NCBI RefSeq assembly: GCF_021531475.1
Contig: NZ_JADYTX010000013.1
Location: forward strand, 1 to 48,643
Direction of reading: 5' to 3'
DNA: 48,643 bases
DNA from: Fusobacterium perfoetens
Lineage (GTDB): Bacteria; Fusobacteriota; Fusobacteriia; Fusobacteriales; Fusobacteriaceae
Shown: one piece after another, positions 32,484 to 40,699 of the stretch
Numbering within the stretch: the stretch's first letter is position 1
How the letters are laid out: each line of letters starts with the position of its first letter
Notes under the pieces: generated by a model
What the model saw: only the letters and a program-made list of their open reading frames with translations
Database searches by the model: none
What the model was told of the DNA's origin: nothing
Program-made: the position numbers and the translations under genes

Positions 32484-33500
32484 ATGAAATTATTATCATA
32501 TATATATTATCTTGTTACGAGCCTGAGAAACTGGCTCTATGATAGGAAAATTTTTAAAATAAAAAAAATAGAAGATCTTTTTGTAATCTGTATAGGAAAT
32601 ATCACAGTTGGGGGAACAGGAAAAACTCCAGCTGTACAATATTTTGCAAAAAAATTACAAGAGCAGGGAAAAAAAGTAGTGGTAGTTTCTAGAGGTTATA
32701 GAGGAAAAAGAAAAGTTGACCCACTGGTTGTATCAGACGGAAAGAAAATTCTTGTTACCTCAAAAGAAAGTGGAGATGAACCATATAGCCACGCCCTTAA
32801 TTTAAAAGTTCCAGTTGTTGTAGGAAGAGATAGGTATGAGGCAGCAAAACTTGCAAAAAAAGTTTTTAATGCAGATACTATTCTTTTAGATGACGGATTT
32901 CAACATAGAAAGTTTTTTAGAAATTGGGATATAGTTTTAGTTGATGCTACAAATCCTTTTGGTTGGAGAGCTTTACTTCCAAAGGGAACTTTGAGAGAGG
33001 CTTTTAGTAGTGGTGCAAAAAGAGCCTCAGAATTTATAATTACAAAATCAGACCTTGTGTCAGAAGAAGATTTAAAAGTTATAAAAAGATTTTTAAAAGT
33101 GAGATATAAAAAACCTGTTTCAGTAGCAGTTCATGGAATAAAAGCTCTGTATGATATGAAAGGAAATATGAAACCTCTGTTTTGGGTAAAAGGAAAGAGG
33201 GTTTTACTTTTTTCAGGACTTGCCAATCCTCTTAATTTTGAAAAAACAGTTATCTCTCTTGACCCAGCTTATATAGAGAGAGTGGACTTTTTAGATCATC
33301 ACAGCTTTAACAAAAAAGATATTGCTCTTATAGAAAAAAGAGCTAAGGATATGAAAGCAGAATATATAATAACTACTGAAAAAGATATGGTAAAATTACC
33401 AAAAGATATAAATATAGAAAAACTATTTGTTTTAAAAATAGAATTTGATATACTAGAGGACAATACTTTAGAGTGTTTGAGAGGAGAAACAAATGAATAA
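32484..33500 (+). CDS. lpxK: Tetraacyldisaccharide 4'-kinase
   Basis: A 338-residue membrane-associated P-loop kinase that phosphorylates the lipid A disaccharide at the 4' position. The Walker A variant ICIGNITVGGTGKTPAVQYF is the family signature; VVVSRGYRGKRKVDPLVVSD, GDEPYSHALNLKVPVVVGRD, DTILLDDGFQHRKFFRNWDI and VDATNPFGWRALLPKGTLRE all match LpxK, with catalytic Asp/His in LDDGFQH. The hydrophobic N-terminal segment fits membrane association. GAGGAA lies upstream of the ATG. It stands outside the main lpx cluster, about 6 kb downstream, under its own promoter, and overlaps the next gene by 8 nt. Confidence 0.95.
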   Translation: MKLLSYIYYLVTSLRNWLYDRKIFKIKKIEDLFVICIGNITVGGTGKTPAVQYFAKKLQEQGKKVVVVSRGYRGKRKVDPLVVSDGKKILVTSKESGDEPYSHALNLKVPVVVGRDRYEAAKLAKKVFNADTILLDDGFQHRKFFRNWDIVLVDATNPFGWRALLPKGTLREAFSSGAKRASEFIITKSDLVSEEDLKVIKRFLKVRYKKPVSVAVHGIKALYDMKGNMKPLFWVKGKRVLLFSGLANPLNFEKTVISLDPAYIERVDFLDHHSFNKKDIALIEKRAKDMKAEYIITTEKDMVKLPKDINIEKLFVLKIEFDILEDNTLECLRGETNE

Positions 33501-34329
33501 TATATCAAACCTAAAAGATTTTAAAGGGGAGAATTTATTTGTAGAGTTAGAAAAAATCTATAATCAAGATGAAAAATCAAGAGAAAAATTTGTTAGACAA
33601 CTTATCCACACTACAAATAAAAGAGCTTTTTTCACAATTGATGAGAATGGAAGAATAAAAAGAAAAGCTGGAAATTATCTTTTGACTATGTCAGTTTTTG
33701 AAGAAGATGATGAAAAGTTTTTAAGATATTTTTATGAACTTATGGATTTTTCAGAACAAGATTCATTAAAAGAAAAATCTCTAAGCAGAATACAAAATAT
33801 AGATACTGCAGATATGAAAAAAAATATAATAAAACTTATTATAAATGGAAAAGTTGAATATGCTATAAAATATCTATACGAACTTTATAAAAGAGATGAA
33901 AAAGAATTTTTTAAATATATCTCTGAGATAATTTTAATGGATAATATGGACTTTGAAAAAACTATATATATCTACTCAATGAAAAAATATTTTGAAAAAT
34001 ATGGATATTCTTTAGAAGTTTTCTATTATGTAATGTCTTATATAATAAAAGCTAGATTCGACTTATATGAGTATGAAAATATTCAAGTAGTAGAGGGAAT
34101 TATAAAAGAAAGTTTAAAAGAAAGAGTAAAAAACAGTTTAGAAAAATATAAAAATAAAAATGGATTAAAAGTAGCAGGATATTTGAAAGTTTTAGAAGAA
34201 GAAACTTATGAAAATGAAAAAATTTATCTAAGTATTTTAAATTCTAGAATGAATAAAATTGAAAATACAAATAATCTTGAAAAATTAACAGATATTGAAG
34301 AGAAGGTTTTTGAAATTCTTATAAAATAA
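33493..34329 (+). CDS. Conserved-looking protein of unknown function (278 aa)
   Basis: A 278-residue soluble, mainly helical protein rich in Lys, Glu and Tyr, without signal peptide, membrane helix or recognisable motif. Notable stretches are EKFVRQLIHTTNKRAFFTID near the N-terminus and IIKLIINGKVEYAIKYLYEL in the middle; the latter has a weak helical-repeat look. Its start overlaps the end of lpxK by 8 nt, and a PTS IIA gene starts 10 nt after it, so it is translated as part of the lpxK-nadD operon. I do not recognise the family and assign no function. Confidence 0.65.
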   Translation: MNNISNLKDFKGENLFVELEKIYNQDEKSREKFVRQLIHTTNKRAFFTIDENGRIKRKAGNYLLTMSVFEEDDEKFLRYFYELMDFSEQDSLKEKSLSRIQNIDTADMKKNIIKLIINGKVEYAIKYLYELYKRDEKEFFKYISEIILMDNMDFEKTIYIYSMKKYFEKYGYSLEVFYYVMSYIIKARFDLYEYENIQVVEGIIKESLKERVKNSLEKYKNKNGLKVAGYLKVLEEETYENEKIYLSILNSRMNKIENTNNLEKLTDIEEKVFEILIK

Positions 34330-34339
34330 GAGGAGAAAA

Positions 34340-34792
34340 ATGGTTAAATATACTAATGAAAAATTAATAAAAATTATTAGGGGAAAGAATACTAAAGATG
34401 AGATACTAGAAAAAATAGTAAATTTAATTGATGAAAATACAGACTTAGTCATTGATAAAAAAATATTCTTGGAAAATATTATGGAAAGAGAAAAAATTGG
34501 AAGTACTGGTATAGGAATGGGGATTGCTATGCCACATACAAGATGTGAAGGGGCAAAAGATCTTGTAGTAAGTATCGCACTTTTAGAAACTCCAGTTGAT
34601 TTTGGGGCTATTGATGGAGAACTTATAAAAGTGGTTGTTCTTGTTGGAGGACCAAAAGAAAAAGGACAAGAGTATCTAAAAGTTATGTCAAGTATTGCTA
34701 GAATTTTTAGAGAAAAAGAAAATAGAGATAATATAAAAACTGCTAGAACAGAGGAAGAATTAATAAAAAGTATAATGGAGATAGAACATTGA
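34340..34792 (+). CDS. PTS EIIA protein, fructose/mannitol (PtsN-like) class
   Basis: A 150-residue phosphocarrier of the PTS_EIIA_2 fold. The phosphorylated histidine is in GIGMGIAMPHTRCEGAKDLV; LLETPVDFGAIDGELIKVVV and EYLKVMSSIARIFREKENRD are other family segments. No IIB or IIC domain is attached or adjacent. A stand-alone EIIA in a cell-envelope operon recalls PtsN (EIIA-Ntr), which acts as a regulator rather than in sugar uptake, but this cannot be decided from sequence. GAGGAG precedes the ATG. Its stop overlaps the TTG start of nadD (TTGA). Confidence 0.85.
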   Translation: MVKYTNEKLIKIIRGKNTKDEILEKIVNLIDENTDLVIDKKIFLENIMEREKIGSTGIGMGIAMPHTRCEGAKDLVVSIALLETPVDFGAIDGELIKVVVLVGGPKEKGQEYLKVMSSIARIFREKENRDNIKTARTEEELIKSIMEIEH

Positions 34793-35355
34793 GAATAGGA
34801 ATTTATGGGGGAAGTTTTGATCCTCCCCATTTTGGACATAAAAGTGTAGCTTATTATACAATAAAAAATCTAAACTTGGATAAACTTTTGATTATTCCTG
34901 TGGGACGTGCTTCTCACGGAAAAAATAATCTTTCAGATAATATCCTAAGATATGAGATGTGTGATATTGTCTTTGGAAGTTTAGATAAGGTCGAAATCTC
35001 TAAAATCGAGATAGAAAAAGATGAAATATCTTATACATACAAAACTTTAAATGAAATTATGGAAATTTATGGAAAAGATAATGAGTATTTTGAGATAATC
35101 GGTGGAGATTCAGCTGCATATTTTACAAAATGGAAAAATTATGAAGAGATCTTAGAAAATTCAACTGTAGTTATACTTAGAAGAAAAGGTTATGTAAGTG
35201 AGATAACCTCAGATAAAATAATAGAATTTGAAAATGAATATTTTGATATATCTTCTACTGAGATAAAAGAAAAACTTAGAAATAATGAAGATTGTAGTGG
35301 GATATTAGATGATAAACTAATAGAGTTTATAAAAGAAAATAATCTATATAGATAA
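34789..35355 (+). CDS. nadD: Nicotinate-nucleotide adenylyltransferase
   Basis: A 188-residue nucleotidyltransferase converting nicotinate mononucleotide to deamido-NAD. The opening RIGIYGGSFDPPHFGHKSVA carries the GGSFDPPHxGH ATP-binding motif; IIGGDSAAYFTKWKNYEEIL and the C-terminal FDISSTEIKEKLRNNEDCSG (the ISSTxIR-type motif) complete the signature. The start is TTG 34789, overlapping the EIIA stop codon, with GGAG eight bases upstream; no other in-frame start would preserve the motif. It is the last gene of the lpxK operon; a terminator follows. Confidence 0.94.
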   Translation: MRIGIYGGSFDPPHFGHKSVAYYTIKNLNLDKLLIIPVGRASHGKNNLSDNILRYEMCDIVFGSLDKVEISKIEIEKDEISYTYKTLNEIMEIYGKDNEYFEIIGGDSAAYFTKWKNYEEILENSTVVILRRKGYVSEITSDKIIEFENEYFDISSTEIKEKLRNNEDCSGILDDKLIEFIKENNLYR

Positions 35356-35362
35356 AAAATAA

Positions 35363-35402
35363 AAAGTTATTGTGAAAGTAAAATCACAGTAACTTTTTTT
35401 AT
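35363..35402 (+). terminator. Intrinsic terminator after nadD
   Basis: AAAGTTATTGTGA (35363-35375) pairs, with one mismatch, with TCACAGTAACTTT (35384-35396), followed by a T run. Confidence 0.82.
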
Positions 35403-35423
35403 TTTGTTTTAAAATAATACTCA

Positions 35424-35447
35424 TTGACAAAAAAAAAGTGGTATAAT
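35424..35447 (+). promoter_or_regulatory. Extended -10 promoter of the phosphoethanolamine transferase gene
   Basis: TGGTATAAT (35439-35447) is an extended -10. A TTGACA at 35424-35429 sits only 12 bp from the -10, too close for an ordinary -35 but near the 11-bp box-to-(-10) distance of the sRNA promoters. The upstream second box is missing. Confidence 0.55.
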
Positions 35448-35473
35448 TCCGTGATTAAGCTTTGGGGAGTGAT

Positions 35474-37132
35474 ATGAAAATGAAATTTTTAAATTTTATC
35501 TGGAAAAAAATAGAAAATATTTTTGAAAATGATTTTTTAGTTTTAATGCAAATAACACTTTTAAATTTTATTCCTTACGGAATTAGTAAATATTTTTTTA
35601 ATAAATATGCAGAACGTCCATTGTATCAGAAAATTTTAAAATTTTTATTGGGTGAAATAGAATTTTTTATTTTTTGTTTAGGGATAATGATAATTTTATC
35701 TTTATTTAAAGAAAAAATAAAAAATATTATTTTAAAAATAATAGTATGTATATCTTATTTTACATTTATAGTAGATATTTTATTATTAAAAAATTTTGGT
35801 GCTTTAATGAATGCTGGATTTTTTCAAATTCTTTTAGAAACAAATCAAAAAGAAGGATTTGAATTTCTAAAAATGTATTTTAATTTTAAAATAGTTATAT
35901 TAATGATTTTTTTAATAGCATTAAACTATTTAATTATTAAAATTTTTAACAGAAAAATAGATATAAATAAATTTTTTAAGATAAAATCTTTTAAAATAAT
36001 TTTTATAATCTATATTATTTATTCAATATTTGATTTTAAAGGAATGAAAATTCTTTCAATAAAAAGATTTTATACTGCCATAAATGGAGCTTATACTAAT
36101 GTAAAAGAGTATAAAGATATTGGAGAAAAATTTAAAGATAATAAACTTACTATAATTTCAAATGATTCTAAAATAAAAAATATTATTTTGGTAATAGGGG
36201 AATCAACTACAAGAAATCATATGAGCTTATATGATTATTCTTTAGAAACTAATCCATTACTAGAAAAGATAAATGAAAAAAATCTTTATAAATTTACAGA
36301 TACAATAAGTCCACATAGTCATACTATTGCTGTAATAAAAAAATTAATGACTTTCTATAATCTAGAAAGTGAAAAAGAGTGGTATAAAAATAATAATCTG
36401 ATAGATGTTATGAAAAAATCAGGATATACAACTTATTGGTTTTCTAATCAAGAATCTAGTGGAGTTAACGGAAACGTGGCTGTAGCATTGGGAGAACAGT
36501 CAGATGAAATAGTATTTAGTGCTTATAGAGATTCAGATACAGAAATAATATCAAACTATGATGAGGAAATAGTAAATAAAAGTGTAAAATATATAGAAAA
36601 AGAAAATAGAAATTTTATAATTTATCACTTAATGGGAACTCACGGAAGTTATAGGCATAGATACCCTAAAGAGTTTAATATTTTTGAAAATGATTCAAAT
36701 GAAAGAATAGGAGAATATGATAATGCTGTTCTTTATAATGATTATGTTATAGATAAAATTATATCTAATTTTAAAGATGAGGATAGTATTATTTTATATG
36801 TTTCAGACCACGGAGAAGAAGTTTATGATTTTAGAGATTTTGCAGGTCACGCTGAAACAAATATTAGTAGATATATGGTAGAAATTCCATTTTTAGTTTA
36901 TACTAGTGATAGATTTATAGAAAATTATCCAGAGAAAGTGGAAAGTATAAAAAATTCTGTAAATAAACCTTATATGACTGATGATTTAATTCATACGATT
37001 TTAGATATAGCAGATATAAAAACTTCAGAGTTTGATGAAACTAGAAGTATCATAAATAAAAATTTTAATGATAAAAGAAAAAGAGTTATCAGTGGAAAAG
37101 ATTATGATACAGAATTAAAAAATAAAAACTAG
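35474..37132 (+). CDS. Phosphoethanolamine transferase, sulfatase fold (EptA/CptA-like)
   Basis: A 552-residue inner-membrane enzyme. About five membrane helices lie in residues 1-200. The extracytoplasmic catalytic domain starts at IILVIGESTTRNHMSLYDYS with the nucleophile threonine of GEST; metal ligands are in SDHGEEVYD and FAGHAETNISRYMVEIPFLV, and PHSHTIAV and YHLMGTHGSYRHRYP are family segments. It would transfer phosphoethanolamine from phosphatidylethanolamine to lipid A or core sugar, lowering surface charge; the acceptor is not determined. ATG 35474 was chosen (GGGGAG four bases before); TTG 35462 overlaps that site. It is the only gene of its transcript. Confidence 0.86.
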   Translation: MKMKFLNFIWKKIENIFENDFLVLMQITLLNFIPYGISKYFFNKYAERPLYQKILKFLLGEIEFFIFCLGIMIILSLFKEKIKNIILKIIVCISYFTFIVDILLLKNFGALMNAGFFQILLETNQKEGFEFLKMYFNFKIVILMIFLIALNYLIIKIFNRKIDINKFFKIKSFKIIFIIYIIYSIFDFKGMKILSIKRFYTAINGAYTNVKEYKDIGEKFKDNKLTIISNDSKIKNIILVIGESTTRNHMSLYDYSLETNPLLEKINEKNLYKFTDTISPHSHTIAVIKKLMTFYNLESEKEWYKNNNLIDVMKKSGYTTYWFSNQESSGVNGNVAVALGEQSDEIVFSAYRDSDTEIISNYDEEIVNKSVKYIEKENRNFIIYHLMGTHGSYRHRYPKEFNIFENDSNERIGEYDNAVLYNDYVIDKIISNFKDEDSIILYVSDHGEEVYDFRDFAGHAETNISRYMVEIPFLVYTSDRFIENYPEKVESIKNSVNKPYMTDDLIHTILDIADIKTSEFDETRSIINKNFNDKRKRVISGKDYDTELKNKN

Positions 37133-37142
37133 AAAAATATAA

Positions 37143-37182
37143 AAGGTCTTGGATAATATTTTAAAATCCAAGTCCTTTTTTT
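37143..37182. terminator. Bidirectional terminator between converging genes
   Basis: AAGG-t-CTTGGAT (37143-37154) pairs with ATCCAAG-t-CCTT (37166-37177), followed by a 7-T run. Its right arm is also the 3' end of the converging DJ-1-like gene. Confidence 0.8.
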
Positions 37183-37700
37183 ACTTTTTCTAATTTATCA
37201 GGAGCTAATATTTTTATAATTTCAAAAGATAAATCTTGAGAATATCCAGTCCCTCTACAAGTAATAAGATTGTCATCTATTGTAATAGGAGAGTTTGAGA
37301 TATTACAAAATTTTTCAGTTTCTTCTAAAAAAGATTGATGAACAGACACAGTTTTTCCAGTTATTAAATCTTTTTTAGCAAGAGCATAAGGAGCTCCAGA
37401 GATAGCCATTACAAGTTTTTGATTTTTTAGATAATATTTTATAAGTTTTAAAGCCTCATCAGATTTTGGAAGATTTTCGTAGTGAGAATATCCACCAGCT
37501 AAGAAAATTCCCTTGGCATCTTTATAATCTCCTAAAAAATCATCAGCTATAATCTTTATATCTTGGGCAGAGTTAACTTCTAAAGTTTTTCCAAGAGATA
37601 GAGTCACGACTTTTATCCCAGCTCTTTTTAAAATATCTATGGGTGTTGTAGTTTCTATAAGCTCAAATCCCTCAGCAAGTAAAAAATAAATTTTTTTCAT
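37161..37700 (-). CDS. DJ-1/PfpI family protein
   Basis: A 179-residue protein on the minus strand with the class I glutamine-amidotransferase-like fold. MKKIYFLLAEGFELIETTTP contains the conserved Glu (GFE); the nucleophile-elbow position is in LVMAISGAPYALAKKDLI, where the usual cysteine (A-I-C-x-G/A) is replaced by Ser-Gly. HQSFLEETEKF and LITCRGTGYSQDLSFEIIKI are other family segments. Members act as glyoxalases, deglycases or stress chaperones; loss of the elbow cysteine makes catalysis by the standard route doubtful. AAGGAG lies upstream on the minus strand. It is monocistronic. Confidence 0.82.
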   Translation of the reverse strand: MKKIYFLLAEGFELIETTTPIDILKRAGIKVVTLSLGKTLEVNSAQDIKIIADDFLGDYKDAKGIFLAGGYSHYENLPKSDEALKLIKYYLKNQKLVMAISGAPYALAKKDLITGKTVSVHQSFLEETEKFCNISNSPITIDDNLITCRGTGYSQDLSFEIIKILAPDKLEKVKKGLGF

Positions 37701-37793
37701 ATATCTCCTTAAAGTTTTTATTTCTTTTGATGAAAAAAATTGTAAAAATGTTTAAAATTTAGGTTATAATATAAAAAAACTTAGGAGAAAATT

Positions 37794-38480
37794 ATGTTTG
37801 AAAAATTTAATATAGAGAAAAAAAATATAATAACCATAACAGGAGCAGGTGGTAAAACAACTCTGATGTTTTTATTAAGTGGAGAACTATCTAAACTTGG
37901 AAAGGTAATGGTTACCACTACAACTAAAATTTATACTCCAGGGAAATCCCAATTTGAAAAAATGTACATTGATAATAAAGAGACGATTGGAGAAAATAAA
38001 AATATTTTTGTGGTTGGAAAAGAGATAAAAGATAAAAAATTAATTGGAATTGGGTATCACGAGGTTGAAAGATTAAAAGATGATTTTGATTATATTTTAA
38101 TTGAGGGAGATGGCTCAAAAGAAAAATTTTTAAAAGAGTGGAATGAGTTAGAGCCTTGTATACCTAATTTTTCTAATGTGATAATAGGAGTTATAAATCT
38201 TGATATTATAGATTTAGATTTGATAGAAGAAAATATCCATAGATTTGAACTTTTTAAAGAAAGATACCCAAAATTTATAAATAAAAAAGTAAATTTTGAT
38301 TTTCTAAAAGAATATATAAAAAATGGAAAATTTTTTGGAGAAAATAAAATTGCTAAAAAATATATTTTTCTTAATGGAGCAGATGGAGAGAAAAAATCAG
38401 AAAAAGAAAAAATAGCAAAAGAGTTACAAGAGATATTTAAAAATGAAAATTTTAAAATAATATATGGAAGTTTAAAATAA
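37794..38480 (+). CDS. yqeC: YqeC-type selenium-dependent hydroxylase accessory protein
   Basis: A 228-residue P-loop protein. Walker A is ITITGAGGKTTLMFLLSGEL; VMVTTTTKIYTP and YILIEGDGSKEKFLKEWNEL are the other family marks (the TTTTKI and EGDGSKxxxxK patterns). YqeC proteins occur with selenium-containing molybdenum hydroxylases and are thought to help cofactor maturation. No selD, xdh or molybdopterin genes are in the window, so the partner system must lie elsewhere. TTAGGAG precedes the ATG; a TATAAT occurs at 37765-37770. A hairpin terminator follows. Confidence 0.8.
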   Translation: MFEKFNIEKKNIITITGAGGKTTLMFLLSGELSKLGKVMVTTTTKIYTPGKSQFEKMYIDNKETIGENKNIFVVGKEIKDKKLIGIGYHEVERLKDDFDYILIEGDGSKEKFLKEWNELEPCIPNFSNVIIGVINLDIIDLDLIEENIHRFELFKERYPKFINKKVNFDFLKEYIKNGKFFGENKIAKKYIFLNGADGEKKSEKEKIAKELQEIFKNENFKIIYGSLK

Positions 38481-38512
38481 AAGCTGTTGCGTTAAAATTG
38501 CAACAGCTTTTA
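38479..38512. terminator. Bidirectional terminator between yqeC and htpX
   Basis: AAAGCTGTTGC (38480-38490) pairs with GCAACAGCTTT (38500-38510) around a 9-nt loop, flanked by A's on the left and T's on the right, so it works in both directions. Confidence 0.85.
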
Positions 38513-38517
38513 AAATT

Positions 38518-39366
38518 TTAATTATTTCTAGCTAATTCATAAAGTCTTTCTATTCTATCTTTTGTAGATGGATGAGTGCTAAAAAGAGTAGCCATTTTAT
38601 CTCTAGATGAAAGAGGATTTACTATAAACATATTTTCAGTAGCTGGATTAGCATTCATAGGATTTCTTCTAACTCCTAACTCTAATTTTTCAAGAGCATT
38701 TGCAAGATAGATTGGATTTCCACAAAGTTTTCCGCCGTATTCATCAGCTTTATATTCTCTAGTACGAGAGATAGCCATTTGAACTAACATTGCAGCAATC
38801 GGAGCTAGAATAGCTACGAAAATAAGACCGATTCCTCCCCCATTGTCATCATCTCTATCACTTCTACCTCCACCAAAAATTGCAGACCATTTTGCCATAT
38901 TTGCCAAGAAAGATATAGCTCCAGCAAAAGTAGCAGCCACAGTTCCAATTAAAATATCTCTATTATTAACGTGTCCTAATTCGTGTCCAATAACTCCAGA
39001 AAGTTCATTATCATCTAAAATATTTAAAATCCCAGAAGTAACAGCCACAGCTGCGTGGTGAGGATTTCTTCCAGTGGCGAAAGCATTTGGTTGAGAACTA
39101 TTTATAATATACACTTTTGGCATTGGAAGATTTGCTTTTTTTACAAGCCCCTCTACAAGTTTATAAACATCAGAGTTTGAAGACACTGGTTTTGCTCCAT
39201 ACATAGCAAGAACTATTTTATCGCTGTACCAATAAGAGATAAAGTTAGTAATTCCTGCAAAGACAAGAGCCATATAAACTCCTTGACGACCTCCTATGGC
39301 ATTTCCTAAAGCTAACATAATAAAAGTCATTACTCCCATCAGTAAAAAAGTTTTAAAATTTTTCAT
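38518..39366 (-). CDS. htpX: Zinc metalloprotease HtpX
   Basis: A 282-residue M48 membrane protease on the minus strand that degrades misfolded inner-membrane proteins. Two N-terminal helices (FLLMGVMTFIMLALGNAIGG and VYMALVFAGITNFISYWYSD) precede the zinc motif LSGVIGHELGHVNNRDILIG (HExxH), followed by two more helices; the third ligand Glu is in TREYKADEYGGKLCGNP. HPSTKDRIERLYEL at the end is typical. It is transcribed divergently from ppx/gppA from a consensus promoter containing a palindrome (39435-39447), so specific control is likely. AGGAGG lies upstream of the start. Confidence 0.96.
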   Translation of the reverse strand: MKNFKTFLLMGVMTFIMLALGNAIGGRQGVYMALVFAGITNFISYWYSDKIVLAMYGAKPVSSNSDVYKLVEGLVKKANLPMPKVYIINSSQPNAFATGRNPHHAAVAVTSGILNILDDNELSGVIGHELGHVNNRDILIGTVAATFAGAISFLANMAKWSAIFGGGRSDRDDDNGGGIGLIFVAILAPIAAMLVQMAISRTREYKADEYGGKLCGNPIYLANALEKLELGVRRNPMNANPATENMFIVNPLSSRDKMATLFSTHPSTKDRIERLYELARNN

Positions 39367-39427
39367 TTGTTCCTCCTAAAAAATATTAAAAAAATTGAAT
39401 ATTTAACTAATTTTTTGTTATAATTAA

Positions 39428-39456
39428 ATTATAAGGGTAGATTACCCAATTGTCAA
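39428..39456 (-). promoter_or_regulatory. Consensus promoter of htpX with a palindromic operator in the spacer
   Basis: Minus strand: TTGACA (39456-39451), a 17-bp spacer and TATAAT (39433-39428), both perfect. The spacer holds the palindrome GGGTA-ATC-TACCC (39435-39447), placed where a bound repressor would block polymerase. Confidence 0.78.
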
Positions 39457-39479
39457 TTAGATGTAAAAAAATATAAAAT
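39450..39479 (+). promoter_or_regulatory. Divergent promoter of ppx/gppA, -35 overlapping that of htpX
   Basis: TTGTCA (39450-39455) with TAAAAT (39474-39479, 18-bp spacer) or TATAAA (39472-39477, 16-bp spacer). Its -35 shares five bases with the htpX -35 on the other strand inside the palindrome AATTGTCAATT. Confidence 0.55.
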
Positions 39480-39503
39480 AGTTGAAAATTTTTAGGAGTG
39501 AAA

Positions 39504-40418
39504 ATGATAAAATATATAAAAGGAATTATTGATATAGGAACAAATTCTTGCAGACTTTTCTTAGCAGAAGTGGGAGAAAGTGAAAATAAAATAGAGATTT
39601 TAAAAAAAATCTACAAAGAAACAAGAATAACAAAACTTGGAAATTTTATACAAAGTGATACAAGTATCTCTAATGATGGAATTGAAAAACTTATAGAGAT
39701 TATAAAATATTTTAAAAATATTTGTGATAAATATGAATGTAAAAAAATTATTGGTTTTGCTACCTCAGCTGTGAGAGAATCTAGCAATAAAGATGAAATA
39801 GTAGAGAGAATAAAAAAAGAATCAGATATAGAAGTAAGAGTTATATCAGGAGATCAAGAGGGAAAAATAACTTTTGCTGGTTCAAGCACAGAGTTTTCTA
39901 AAAAAATTCTTCTTATGGATATTGGTGGAGGAAGTACAGAGTTTATTTTTGGAGATAGAGAGAAGATAGATTATGTAAAAAGTTTTAAGGTGGGAGCTGT
40001 AAGAGAAACTAAAAAATATTTCCAAAATGATAACTATGATGATATTAAAAGTTGCATAACTTCCGTAAGAGAAAGAATTGGTGAGATAGAAAAATTTAAA
40101 GGACAAGATTTTATTTTTGTAGGAGTAGCAGGGACAGTTACAACAAATGTAAGCGTTTATGAAGAGATGAAAGTTTATGATTCTGAAAAAGTTCATCTTT
40201 ATACCTTAACTAAAAAAAATTTAAAAAGAAATTTAGATAAGTTTTTGAGTCTAAGATTAAAAGAAAGAATGGAGATGATAGGTCTTCAACCTGAAAGGGG
40301 AGAAAATATTATAGCTGGGACTTTGATAATTCTTGAAGCAATGGATATTTTAGGAAAAGATGAGATAGTTGTTTCAGAGTGTGATGGTCTTGAGGGAGCT
40401 ATGATAAATTTTAGATAA
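39504..40418 (+). CDS. Ppx/GppA-family phosphatase (exopolyphosphatase or pppGpp phosphatase)
   Basis: A 304-residue ASKHA-fold enzyme. The phosphate-1 motif is IKGIIDIGTNSCRLFLAEVG; AVRESSNKDEIVERI and the catalytic-Glu region VISGDQEGKITFAGSSTEFS follow; the phosphate-2 motif is LLMDIGGGSTEFIFGD; GVAGTVTTNVSVYEEM and IIAGTLIILEAMDIL complete it. It lacks the C-terminal HD domain of long Ppx, matching the short form. Substrate preference (polyphosphate or pppGpp) cannot be decided. The start ATG 39504 was preferred to GTG 39498, because AGGAG at 39494-39498 would overlap GTG. The acylphosphatase gene follows after 11 nt. Confidence 0.9.
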   Translation: MIKYIKGIIDIGTNSCRLFLAEVGESENKIEILKKIYKETRITKLGNFIQSDTSISNDGIEKLIEIIKYFKNICDKYECKKIIGFATSAVRESSNKDEIVERIKKESDIEVRVISGDQEGKITFAGSSTEFSKKILLMDIGGGSTEFIFGDREKIDYVKSFKVGAVRETKKYFQNDNYDDIKSCITSVRERIGEIEKFKGQDFIFVGVAGTVTTNVSVYEEMKVYDSEKVHLYTLTKKNLKRNLDKFLSLRLKERMEMIGLQPERGENIIAGTLIILEAMDILGKDEIVVSECDGLEGAMINFR

Positions 40419-40429
40419 GAGGTGGTGAT

Positions 40430-40699
40430 ATGACGACTTTTCATTATATTATAAGTGGAAAAGTTCAAGGGGTAGGATATAGATTTTATGTTGGATTTAG
40501 ATTGGAAAAACTAGGAGTAAAAGGTTTGGTAAGAAATTTAGAAAATGGAGATGTAGAACTTTTTATGCAAGGTGATGAAGAACAAGTTTTTATTGGTGAG
40601 AAATATATAAAAATGGGTACACCTTGGAGCAAAGTTCAAAATATAGAGAAAGAAATGGTAGAAATGAAAGAATTTTCAAAATTTAATATTGAATATTGA
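40430..40699 (+). CDS. acyP: Acylphosphatase
   Basis: An 89-residue alpha/beta sandwich enzyme that hydrolyses acyl phosphates. The signature YIISGKVQGVGYRFYVGFRL contains the catalytic Arg and phosphate loop (G-x-V-Q-G-V-G-Y-R); GLVRNLENGDVELFMQGDEE contains the catalytic Asn. It is typical in length. GAGGTGG precedes the ATG. It is 11 nt after ppx/gppA. The promoter of the next gene begins inside its last codons. Confidence 0.94.
   Translation: MTTFHYIISGKVQGVGYRFYVGFRLEKLGVKGLVRNLENGDVELFMQGDEEQVFIGEKYIKMGTPWSKVQNIEKEMVEMKEFSKFNIEY

Noticed and set aside
34285-34839. 184-codon minus-strand frame over the PTS IIA gene
   Set aside because: It lies opposite a recognised gene; its Ser/Phe/Ile-rich low-complexity translation is typical of a shadow frame.
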